Assembly (NCBI GenBank): GCA_003694225.1
Contig: RFKT01000232.1
Location: 1-5,317 of the forward strand
Direction: 5' to 3'
From: Candidatus Dadabacteria bacterium
GTDB lineage: Bacteria; Bdellovibrionota_C; UBA2361; J135
DNA length: 5,317 nt
Shown here: positions 1-4,949 of the stretch, piece by piece
Layout of the letters: every line of letters begins with the position of its first letter
Numbering within the stretch: position 1 is the stretch's first letter
The notes under the pieces: model-generated
Database searches by the model: none
Told to the model about the DNA's origin: nothing
What the model saw: the letters and a program-made list of their open reading frames with translations, nothing else
Made by a program: the position numbers and the translations under genes

Positions 1-256
1 CCTTTAAGTCTTTTAATTCATTTACTGGAGATATAGCATTCTTAGCTGATTCTGCATCTTGTTGAGAAATTTTTTCTTTTTCGACAAGCCGTTCGAGCCT
101 TTTTCCAATGCTTTCTATAGATCTTTTGGTAGCTTCGTTGTCTATATCCCAGAGGAACACTTTATAGCCTGATGCTCCGGCTACTTGTGCTATGCCTGAG
201 CCCATCTGCCCGGCTCCAACGACACCGATTGTTGTAACAGTTGTTGTACAACCCAT
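1..256 (-). CDS. 3-hydroxybutyryl/3-hydroxyacyl-CoA dehydrogenase, N-terminal part (cut by window edge)
   Basis: Only the first 85 codons are present; the gene continues beyond base 1. The protein begins with ten residues rich in Thr and Val, then a beta strand and a dinucleotide-binding glycine loop (GAGQMGSGIAQ, residues 14-24). An acidic residue ends the second strand (FLWDID, residues 34-39), as expected for NAD(H) binding. This opening is typical of 3-hydroxyacyl-CoA dehydrogenases (PF02737), including short bacterial 3-hydroxybutyryl-CoA dehydrogenases (Hbd/PaaH). That family interconverts 3-hydroxyacyl-CoA and acetoacetyl-CoA-type substrates in butyrate metabolism or beta-oxidation, in the cytoplasm. 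The start is fixed by a strong GGGAGG-type ribosome site at 261-270, four to five bases upstream. The catalytic His-Glu region lies outside the window, so substrate choice and total length cannot be judged. No symbol is given because Hbd and PaaH-type enzymes cannot be told apart here. Confidence 0.88.
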   Translation of the reverse strand, partial: MGCTTTVTTIGVVGAGQMGSGIAQVAGASGYKVFLWDIDNEATKRSIESIGKRLERLVEKEKISQQDAESAKNAISPVNELKDLK

Positions 257-286
257 AATTCCTCCCTCCCAAGGTTTACTATAACT

Positions 287-317
287 TTAACATCAGATTT
301 AAGAATCTTCTTATAGT
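287..317 (+). promoter_or_regulatory. Possible sigma-A-type promoter for mreB
   Basis: TTAACA (287-292) matches the -35 consensus at five of six positions, and TATAGT (312-317) matches the -10 consensus at five of six. The spacer is 19 bases, longer than the preferred 17. If used, transcription would start near 324 and give mreB a leader of about 136 bases carrying the dyad and the 8-mer repeat. AT-rich DNA gives such matches by chance, so this is tentative. Confidence 0.3.
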
Positions 318-366
318 GGAGAGTAGCACATACAAAAATTTATCAGTAAGAAGCAAGGGTTAGTTT

Positions 367-381
367 TAGAACGAGGTTCTA
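367..381. repeat. Perfect inverted repeat TAGAAC-GAG-GTTCTA upstream of mreB
   Basis: Two 6-base arms flank a 3-base centre, in the mreB leader about 80 bases before the start codon. The size suits a dimeric repressor operator; as RNA it would be a very tight three-base-loop hairpin. It lacks the U-run of a terminator. Function is inferred from symmetry and position only. Confidence 0.35.
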
Positions 382-410
382 GTCATAAAATCCTTTATTT
401 ATCTAGTGAT

Positions 411-427
411 TACTGGTAATACTGGTA
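411..427 (+). repeat. Tandem 8-mer TACTGGTA, 9-base period, upstream of mreB
   Basis: TACTGGTA occurs at 411-418 and again at 420-427 with one base between. The copies end 14 bases before the ribosome site. They could be part-sites for a DNA-binding protein or chance; no other copy was noticed in the gap. Confidence 0.35.
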
Positions 428-459
428 GTTGTTGTAAAAAGGCGGAGTAAAGTAAAACA

Positions 460-1479
460 ATGATTGGAAAGTTTGTCAGTAGGGATTTAGCGGTAGATAT
501 AGGAACAGCAACAACCATAGTTTATGTCCAAGGGAAGGGGGTTATTCTTTCTGAGCCGACTATGGTTGCTGTAAAGGATAGGGGAGGGAAAAAGATACCG
601 GTGGCCTTCGGCAGAGAAGCAAAGTCTATGCTTGGTAGGACGCCTGAAGGGGTAGAGGTTATACAACCTGTGCGGACTGGTGTAATAGCAGATTTTGATA
701 TAGCCGGATTATTACTTAACCATGTAATTTGTAAGGCTCGTAAGGAAAGCGGTTCCCTATTTAGACCTAGAGTAGTAGTAGGGGTGCCCAGCGGAATTAC
801 TGAGGTTGAGCGGAGGGCAGTTGAAGAATCCATTGTTACATCAGGAGCTAGGGATGTAAGGCTTATTGAAGAGACAATAGCTTCCGCTATAGGTTGTAAT
901 TTGCCCATTTCTGAGGCGTCGGCAAGTATGGTTGTCGACATTGGTGGAGGGACAACAGATATTGCTGTTATAAGCCTTAATGACATAGTGTGTTCTGTTT
1001 CTCTCCGCCAAGGGGGCACTAATATAGATAGGGCTATCATTAACCATTTACGCCGCGCCCATAAGCTTTTCATTGGGGAGCGTACAGCAGAGCTAATAAA
1101 GATCACCATAGGCTCTGCCCATCCAAGCTTTGATGATCAGAGAATGGAGGTGCAGGGCAGAGGGCTTTCAACAGGCTTGCCGTCTGGGGTTGTAGTGAAT
1201 GCCAGAGAGATCCGAGAGGCTATTGATGAAGTCTTAATGTCCATTGTGTATGGAATTAAGCAGACATTGGAAAGCACACCGCCTGAGCTTTCTGGGGATA
1301 TTATATCTAGTGGGATTTCGCTTGCAGGTGGAGGAGCTATGTTAAAAGGACTTGATAAGTATTTGGCGGAAAAATTAGGGCTAAAGGTTACATTGGCAGC
1401 AGATCCCCAAAATGCCGTTGTACACGGTGCTGGCTTATGTCTGGAAAATAGGGAGCTCTTTGCTTCTGTTCTTAAGTAA
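460..1479 (+). CDS. mreB: MreB-family bacterial actin (rod-shape determining protein), stand-alone copy
   Basis: The 339-residue length and the order of motifs match MreB/Mbl/MreBH. MreB polymers lie under the membrane and guide elongasome peptidoglycan synthesis by binding RodZ, MreC and RodA/PBP2. Visible actin-fold motifs are phosphate-1 (DLAVDIGTATT, residues 9-19), phosphate-2 (VVDIGGGTTD, 158-167) and the adenosine motif (LAGGGAMLKG, 288-297). The stretch TEVERRAVEES (114-124) carries the conserved acidic residues of the catalytic segment. Residues 136-145 read IEETIASAIG where most MreBs have IEEPMAAAIG, so a near-invariant Pro is replaced by Thr. The N-terminus (MIGKFVSRD) is short and lacks an obvious amphipathic membrane helix. 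No mreC or mreD follows; the next gene is convergent 59 bases away, so this looks monocistronic. It may be an Mbl-like paralog with the principal mreBCD elsewhere. In Bacillus, mbl also lies near flagellar-type genes (flhO, flhP), a loose parallel. Family assignment is secure; the mreB-versus-mbl choice is not. Confidence 0.9.
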   Translation: MIGKFVSRDLAVDIGTATTIVYVQGKGVILSEPTMVAVKDRGGKKIPVAFGREAKSMLGRTPEGVEVIQPVRTGVIADFDIAGLLLNHVICKARKESGSLFRPRVVVGVPSGITEVERRAVEESIVTSGARDVRLIEETIASAIGCNLPISEASASMVVDIGGGTTDIAVISLNDIVCSVSLRQGGTNIDRAIINHLRRAHKLFIGERTAELIKITIGSAHPSFDDQRMEVQGRGLSTGLPSGVVVNAREIREAIDEVLMSIVYGIKQTLESTPPELSGDIISSGISLAGGGAMLKGLDKYLAEKLGLKVTLAADPQNAVVHGAGLCLENRELFASVLK

Positions 1480-1502
1480 ATTTTTGAGCAGAAACTTGGA
1501 CT

Positions 1503-1518
1503 AAAAGGGTGCTTTTTT
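1503..1518. terminator. Weak bidirectional stem with U-run between convergent genes
   Basis: AAAAG (1503-1507) pairs with CTTTT (1512-1516) around the four-base loop GGTG, and two more T follow on the plus strand. On the minus strand the same stem ends in a TTTT run. A second possible pairing joins GGTG (1508-1511) with CACC (1525-1528). The stems are AT-rich and short, so this is a poor intrinsic terminator. It is proposed mainly because two genes converge on a 59-base gap and nothing better is present. Confidence 0.25.
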
Positions 1519-1538
1519 AATGATCACCTGGCATAAAT

Positions 1539-2549
1539 TCAATTTTTAAGGTTTTGAGACTGTAAAAGCCTTTCGTTATTTTCTTTAATATTATCACTAG
1601 AGTTGCTATGTCTGGGATGTTCTTTTTGGGATCGTTTTCCTAGAAATGTGGTTAGATCTCCTGTTATAGCGGAAGTAATTCCTCCTATAGCGCTTGAGGC
1701 TGTTACTCCCAGAAACCACATGGCGCCAAAGGCGATGGCTTGTTCAGAAGATATGTAATTAGCTAGGAAAAAGATATACGCTGTTTCTCTTACTCCTAAT
1801 CCTTGCCAACTAATCGGAAGGCTTCCCAAAATATTTACAAAGGGAATAGCTACAAGCAAGTTAGACCATGGGATATCTATTCCAAGTTTTACCGCCATAA
1901 GTCTGTGGATATATATTTGAAGAATGTGAAATATCAAAGAGATAAAGGTAATATAGGAGATCTTTTGAATACTTTTAGGAAATACCTCTGCAATGCCTTC
2001 AAGTTTATTACGGAATCTGCTGGTCTCTGGAACAACCTTAAGCAGCATTTTAGGGCCCAAGATCCACCCCAATATGATAATGGCAGCAATTCCATAAAGT
2101 GCATATATAAAGGTAGGATCCAAACTTGCTGGAGGCATTATAGCCGCAGCGAATATAGCTAAAGTTGCAAGGACTGCCAATCCGTGAGCTCTATCTGCCA
2201 GTACTGAAGTAATCGCTTCGGTTTTGTAAGGTTGTCCTTGAGCTAGAAGAATTCCTCTTGTAACATCCCCTCCTACAGTGCCAAATCCAAAAACGTTTAT
2301 ATACATGCCCATAAAGTATGACTTAAGCGCTATTGAGTAAGGTACGGAGATTCGACCGGATTTAGCTATAAGCCACCACTTGTATGAGCTTATTACCTGC
2401 CCAGCGGCATAAAGAAGTATTACACTTATGACAAGGGTTGGAGGGATATTAAGTAGCGTATGTTTAAGGGCTGAAAAGTCCACGCTGAGCAGAACAACAG
2501 CCAACATAGCTAAACTTACAGCTAATTTTATAATAGCTTTCGTTTTCAT
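1539..2549 (-). CDS. Flippase-like / lysylphosphatidylglycerol synthase TM-region family membrane protein (UPF0104)
   Basis: The 336-residue protein has about seven or eight hydrophobic segments, near residues 7-24, 35-53, 78-92, 121-139, 146-164, 197-216, 229-247 and 271-296. Family hallmarks are FGFGTVGGDVTRGILL (87-102), SVLADRAHGL (115-124) and ISWQGLGVRETAYIFF (246-261). These match the LPG_synthase_TM/YbhN family (PF03706, TIGR00374). Members are integral membrane proteins thought to move or modify lipids; the soluble aminoacyl-transferase domain of MprF is absent, so lysyl-PG synthesis should not be inferred. In some genomes such proteins accompany glycosyltransferases, but none is adjacent here. 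A polar tail (about 303-336, rich in Ser, Asn, Lys and Glu) follows the last span. The ATG at 2549 is the only usable start, since an in-frame TAA lies at 2579-2577, yet no clear ribosome site precedes it. The family call is secure; the substrate is unknown. Confidence 0.88.
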   Translation of the reverse strand: MKTKAIIKLAVSLAMLAVVLLSVDFSALKHTLLNIPPTLVISVILLYAAGQVISSYKWWLIAKSGRISVPYSIALKSYFMGMYINVFGFGTVGGDVTRGILLAQGQPYKTEAITSVLADRAHGLAVLATLAIFAAAIMPPASLDPTFIYALYGIAAIIILGWILGPKMLLKVVPETSRFRNKLEGIAEVFPKSIQKISYITFISLIFHILQIYIHRLMAVKLGIDIPWSNLLVAIPFVNILGSLPISWQGLGVRETAYIFFLANYISSEQAIAFGAMWFLGVTASSAIGGITSAITGDLTTFLGKRSQKEHPRHSNSSDNIKENNERLLQSQNLKN

Positions 2550-2611
2550 AATCGGCCCGGAGAGGTTAGGCTGAATTTAGGTGGAAAATCAAGGAGGAGG
2601 ACTGGAAAGGG

Positions 2612-2617
2612 ATTATA
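2612..2617 (-). promoter_or_regulatory. Possible -10 element for the flippase-like gene
   Basis: The minus strand reads TATAAT, a perfect -10. The hexamer 17 bases upstream is TTATAT, a poor -35 with three matches. Transcription would start near 2605 and give a leader of about 56 bases containing the C/T-rich complement of AAGGAGGAGG. It faces the plus-strand TATAAT at 2636-2641. Confidence 0.35.
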
Positions 2618-2635
2618 ACTTAAAGTAGCTTAAAA

Positions 2636-2641
2636 TATAAT
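2636..2641 (+). promoter_or_regulatory. Possible -10 element for the hook operon (upstream promoter)
   Basis: TATAAT is a perfect -10 hexamer; the hexamer 17 bases upstream is TTATAA, with three of six -35 matches. Transcription from about 2648 would give fliK a leader of roughly 300 bases that includes the competing hairpins and the 13-codon ORF. Its -35 overlaps the -10 of the opposing minus-strand element, so the two may compete for RNA polymerase. Confidence 0.35.
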
Positions 2642-2672
2642 CATTGAGATACCAACAAGTTATCTAAATTCA

Positions 2673-2712
2673 TGGCACCTAAATCACCGTATCCGCTCTA
2701 GAGCCTGGCACC
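2673..2712 (+). repeat. Direct repeat TGGCACC, copies 33 bases apart
   Basis: TGGCACC occurs at 2673-2679 and 2706-2712. The 33-base spacing is close to three helical turns, so both copies would face the same side of the DNA, as paired activator or repressor sites often do. TGGCAC resembles the -24 half of sigma-54 promoters, but neither copy has the required GC 10 bases on. Confidence 0.3.
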
Positions 2713-2749
2713 AGAAATAGGGGGTAGGCAGAAATTGCCTTGGAGGCAA
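2695..2749 (+). ncRNA. Candidate structured leader with mutually exclusive hairpins
   Basis: Several inverted repeats overlap here. GCTCTAGAGC (2695-2704) is a perfect 10-base palindrome. GCCT (2703-2706) pairs with AGGC (2726-2729), extended by ACC (2710-2712) with GGT (2723-2725). GGCA (2727-2730) pairs with TGCC (2736-2739). TTGCC (2735-2739) pairs with GGCAA (2745-2749) around a five-base loop. The third stem excludes both the second and the fourth, so two alternative folds exist, as in riboswitches and attenuators. The stretch is richer in G than its AT-rich surroundings and codes for nothing evident. I do not recognise it as a known RNA family, and no terminator or masked fliK ribosome site is visible downstream. 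The structure is by eye only. Confidence 0.3.
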
Positions 2750-2778
2750 GAAAGTCTTTGGGGGCACGGCGGGAACTT

Positions 2779-2807
2779 TTGATTGCATTGTGTATCTATT
2801 TGATATT
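2779..2807 (+). promoter_or_regulatory. Possible proximal promoter for the hook operon
   Basis: TTGATT (2779-2784) matches the -35 consensus at four of six positions and GATATT (2802-2807) matches the -10 at four of six, with a 17-base spacer. Transcription would begin near 2814, about 135 bases before fliK. That start would remove the ribosome site of the 13-codon ORF at 2823, so this promoter and a translated short ORF are unlikely to act on the same transcript. Confidence 0.3.
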
Positions 2808-2822
2808 CAAGGAGATTATTTT

Positions 2823-2864
2823 GTGGCTGGGATGGTCCTAATTTTGCTTTTGTTTTACCCATAA
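2823..2864 (+). CDS. Possible 13-residue leader peptide upstream of fliK
   Basis: A GTG-started ORF of 13 codons reads MAGMVLILLLFYP and ends in TAA. A perfect ribosome site, AAGGAG (2809-2814), sits eight bases before the GTG, better placed than those of several full genes here. The peptide is almost wholly hydrophobic, with a run V-L-I-L-L-L-F. It could be a leader peptide acting through ribosome position, a tiny membrane peptide, or a chance ORF. No attenuator-type terminator is visible between it and fliK, which starts 85 bases later. A TTG two bases upstream would give only six codons in another frame. Confidence 0.3.
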   Translation: MAGMVLILLLFYP

Positions 2865-2949
2865 GGTGTCTTTTGCCCCTTTTACGCTGATTATTTGCGA
2901 AATATTTAAGAAAATGGAAAGAGCGTAAGTAGGGATTTTAAGGAAGCTT

Positions 2950-4125
2950 ATGGTAGCAAAGATAGGAGATATAGTTGAACGTCCTCCAAAATCGGCCTCA
3001 GGACAAGTAGAGGGCAATTTTGCAGGAAGTTTTCTTCAGAGCCTTTTTGAGGCTGAAAAACGTACTACAAAAGATAATGCATCATTAATTCAGGGGGCTT
3101 ACTATTCAGACCTAATCTCTGCTATTAAAATGCAGGGAGAAAAGAGGCCTTCAACGGCAAAAAAGCCTCGTTTCAAAGAAAATAAGACAAAACATACTGA
3201 GGGAAACGGCTTAAGGCGATCTAGTTCATTGCCAAAAAAATCGGCTTCGAAGTCTAACGTAGCGGATAACACCCAATCACGGTTTATAGATAAAACTCGC
3301 CAGAGATCCCAAAGCCATCCCGATAGCTATTTAAAGGCTGACAGGGATGGAAAATCAGCAAAGTTTCACCTAGAAAAGAAAATATTAGGGGAGGAAGACA
3401 AACTCGCAGAAGATAACCACTCACAAAATGAATCATTGTCTACTTCCAAGAATTCTCAGCTACAAAGAAAATTAACAGAAAATGCCTCTGTCGACTTAAG
3501 CAAACTCGCGTCTCTGTCTGCGGAACGGGAGATAAGCTCGGGAGATTTAAAGCAACCTTTACGCAGTAATATTACTTTAAGGCCTTTGGAAGGGGTTATA
3601 AAATCTCCATCGAAAGGTGATGCTAGGACTGCCAGAAAGCTTAACTTACCGGATAAAGTTTCTACTAAGATTTTAGAAAGAGTTGAAAAAGCCCTTAAAG
3701 AGGCAATTCAGTCAAAAGATGGAAAGAGCATTTCAGTTAGGCTGGATCCTCCAGCTTTAGGTAACGTTAGAGTTGATTTAACAATGAGAGATGGAGGACT
3801 CTACGCCCGTATCTTCGCCGATTCTCCTCAAGCAACAGCACTATTGCGAGAGAAAAGCTCTGAGATACACCAGATGCTAAGAGGATTGGGACTTGATCTC
3901 GATCACGTAACGGTGCTTATAGGAGGAGGAGAAACTGGAGATAATTCATCTATGTTTATGCATGATCCAAACTTTGATGAGGCAAGCTTTGGTGAAAATG
4001 ACATAAACGGCGAAAAAAGCCCTACTCATGACACATTAAAAGGGGATGATTATCAATTAAATGACAAAGGAGCCCAAAGAAGCCTTTCGATGGCAGTTAA
4101 TGGCAAAATAGGTTGGATAGCATAG
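2950..4125 (+). CDS. fliK: Flagellar hook-length control protein FliK
   Basis: FliK is a secreted ruler that senses hook length and, via FlhB, switches the flagellar export gate from hook to filament substrates. The 391-residue protein has the usual two-part layout. Residues 1 to about 235 are low-complexity and rich in Lys, Ser, Asn and Gln, as expected for the extended ruler part. Residues about 237-325 form the conserved Flg_hook domain (PF02120). Its signature is SVRLDPPALGNVRVDLTMRDGGLYARIFAD (262-291), followed by a helix (SPQATALLREKSSEIHQML, 292-310) and GLDLDHVTVLIGG (314-326). An acidic, polar tail of about 65 residues follows the domain. The ATG has a good ribosome site (AAGGA, 2940-2944) and an in-frame TAA lies 22 bases upstream. 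It heads the hook cluster, with flgD 23 bases downstream. The fliF-fliJ genes that often precede fliK are absent, so the operon probably starts here. Confidence 0.92.
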   Translation: MVAKIGDIVERPPKSASGQVEGNFAGSFLQSLFEAEKRTTKDNASLIQGAYYSDLISAIKMQGEKRPSTAKKPRFKENKTKHTEGNGLRRSSSLPKKSASKSNVADNTQSRFIDKTRQRSQSHPDSYLKADRDGKSAKFHLEKKILGEEDKLAEDNHSQNESLSTSKNSQLQRKLTENASVDLSKLASLSAEREISSGDLKQPLRSNITLRPLEGVIKSPSKGDARTARKLNLPDKVSTKILERVEKALKEAIQSKDGKSISVRLDPPALGNVRVDLTMRDGGLYARIFADSPQATALLREKSSEIHQMLRGLGLDLDHVTVLIGGGETGDNSSMFMHDPNFDEASFGENDINGEKSPTHDTLKGDDYQLNDKGAQRSLSMAVNGKIGWIA

Positions 4126-4148
4126 ATATGTATTTGGGAGAGTGAGCC

Positions 4149-4802
4149 ATGGCAAATGATGTGAAAGGAATACAGGCAGGCAGTCTGGACCCTAGCCTTT
4201 TTGAGGCCAGCAACCCAGAGCCCAAAACGCAGGAGATAGGAAAAGACCAGTTTTTAAAGCTTTTGGTTGCCCAGCTTAAAAACCAAGACCCCCTAGACCC
4301 TCAGAAAGGAGATGAATTTGCAGTCAATTTAGCACAGTTTTCCCAAGTAGAGCAGTTGGTAGAATTGAATAAAAAGCTGGGAGGAGACACTCAGAATTCT
4401 GCATCTTTAGCGTCTTATCTTGGAAACGAAGTTATACTCGATACAGATAAGATCACAGTATCCAATAATGATGGAGGAATACTGAGAGTAAATCTGCCAA
4501 CAGATATATCCAGCATGCAGATAGATCTAATTGATGAGTCTGGAAGCGTTGTTGAAACCGTAAATCTAGGCGAAAGTAGCGCGGGAACACAGACAGTCAT
4601 TTTGAATGGTTTGGATACTTCATCTGGAACCTATGATTTTAAAGTTACAGCTAAAACAGAGAGTGGAACAGAATTTGATGTTGATGCAAAGGTAGGGGGA
4701 ATAGTTACAGGTTTTATACCGGGGCCAGATCAAGTACTGCTCCTTGGCAATCGTGAAGTGAAAGTGTCCGATATTAGAGAAGTATATAAGGGGACCAGTT
4801 AG
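4149..4802 (+). CDS. flgD: Flagellar hook assembly scaffold/capping protein FlgD
   Basis: FlgD sits at the tip of the growing hook as a cap and promotes FlgE polymerisation; it is exported by the flagellar type III system and lost when the hook is finished. The 217-residue length is normal. The N-terminal signature is strong: GKDQFLKLLVAQLKNQDPLDP (31-51), then EFAVNLAQFSQVEQLVELNKKL (56-77). After a linker comes the beta-rich cap region with LGNEVIL (91-97), a fibronectin/Ig-like stretch (about 110-170) and a closing tudor-like part (GGIVTGFIPGPDQVLLLGNREVKVSDIREV, 183-212). The last segment is longer than in E. coli-type FlgD and resembles the version seen in Gram-positive-type flagella. 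The ribosome site GGGAG (4136-4140) lies eight bases before the ATG. It follows fliK by 23 bases and is almost certainly cotranscribed with it. Confidence 0.94.
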   Translation: MANDVKGIQAGSLDPSLFEASNPEPKTQEIGKDQFLKLLVAQLKNQDPLDPQKGDEFAVNLAQFSQVEQLVELNKKLGGDTQNSASLASYLGNEVILDTDKITVSNNDGGILRVNLPTDISSMQIDLIDESGSVVETVNLGESSAGTQTVILNGLDTSSGTYDFKVTAKTESGTEFDVDAKVGGIVTGFIPGPDQVLLLGNREVKVSDIREVYKGTS

Positions 4803-4949
4803 AAGAGAAGAAAAATCCCGGAGTTTCAAGGAAGGATAACTCCTACTTACTAGACAGGGAAATGTCCATTAAGCTTGACTGCTTCAAAAAGGATAGATGC
4901 TTTTTGAAGCTAAAAGCTGAAGCCTTTGGCTAAGTAGCAAGGGTTGTTG
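4803..4949 (+). other. Gap after flgD with inverted repeats and an open frame
   Basis: No established gene is seen in these 147 bases. GGAGTT (4820-4825) pairs with AACTCC (4838-4843), leaving the ribosome-site-like AAGGAAGG in the loop. The strong stem-loop at 4881-4910 follows, then AGCC-TTT-GGCT (4921-4931). One frame is open from 4790 to the TAA at 4931-4933, overlapping the flgD end. Its only ATG (4862) would give 23 residues (MSIKLDCFKKDRCFLKLKAEAFG) with a purine run (CAGGGAA) only two bases away, too close to be a good ribosome site. I do not call it a gene. Confidence 0.5.
4881..4910 (+). ncRNA. Perfect 11-bp stem-loop in the hook operon transcript
   Basis: GCTTCAAAAAG (4881-4891) is the exact reverse complement of CTTTTTGAAGC (4900-4910), with an eight-base loop, GATAGATG. 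It is the strongest inverted repeat in the window. It is not followed by a U-run on either strand, so it is not a standard intrinsic terminator. Inside an operon such a stem may mark mRNA processing, protect the upstream fliK-flgD message from 3' decay, or help set different FlgD and FlgE levels. FlgE is needed in far more copies than FlgD, which fits a stability role, but this is inference. Confidence 0.5.

Larger units (their letters stand above)
257..459. other. Divergent intergenic region between the dehydrogenase gene and mreB
   Basis: This 203-base gap separates two genes that read away from each other, so it should hold promoters for both. On the plus strand there is a possible promoter (287-317), a perfect dyad (367-381) and a repeated 8-mer (411-427). 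The mreB ribosome site GGCGGAG (441-447) lies 12 bases from the ATG, longer than usual, but an in-frame TAA at 448-450 excludes an earlier start. On the minus strand I found no convincing promoter pair. A TATAGT at 283-278 has no good -35 and would leave almost no leader before the ribosome site. I see no coding sequence. Confidence 0.6.
2550..2949. other. 400-base divergent intergenic region ahead of the hook operon
   Basis: This gap separates the flippase-like gene (minus) from fliK (plus). From left to right it holds a purine-rich AAGGAGGAGG (2591-2600) with no start codon behind it on the plus strand, and divergent overlapping -10 hexamers (2612-2641). Two TGGCACC copies 33 bases apart, a GC-richer stretch with competing hairpins (2695-2749), a second possible promoter (2779-2807) and a 13-codon ORF (2823-2864) follow. 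I found no tRNA-like fold, no known riboswitch signature that I recognise, no good sigma-28 site (TAAA-N15-GCCGATAA) and no sigma-54 site (GG-N10-GC). It has no ORF long enough to be a decayed gene. Confidence 0.6.

Noticed and set aside
522..1109. 195-codon minus-strand open frame
   Set aside because: It lies wholly inside mreB, whose actin motifs are unmistakable, and its translation shows no recognisable motif.
1803..2162. 119-codon plus-strand open frame
   Set aside because: It is antisense to the flippase-like gene, has no family resemblance, and that gene carries clear membrane spans and hallmark motifs in the other strand.
2700..2715. tRNA 3' end suggested by CTGGCACCA
   Set aside because: No T-arm GGTTCGAATCC-like sequence or cloverleaf precedes it.
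2673..2727. Sigma-54 promoter suggested by the two TGGCAC hexamers
   Set aside because: Neither copy has the obligatory GC at the -12 position ten bases after the GG.
2700..2780. Cobalamin or c-di-GMP riboswitch, suggested by AATAGGG and by flagellar context
   Set aside because: The other conserved blocks of these families, such as the B12 box or the GEMM receptor and GGGACGCAAAGCC-type element, are not present.
2868..2900. Sigma-28 flagellar promoter with GCTGATTA as the -10
   Set aside because: It differs from GCCGATAA, and there is no TAAA 15 bases upstream.
4620..4829. 69-codon minus-strand open frame over the flgD end
   Set aside because: It is antisense to the conserved C-terminal part of FlgD and no ribosome site or motif supports it.
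4881..4910. Intrinsic terminator after flgD
   Set aside because: The stem is strong but no U-run follows on either strand, and flgE downstream looks like part of the same operon.
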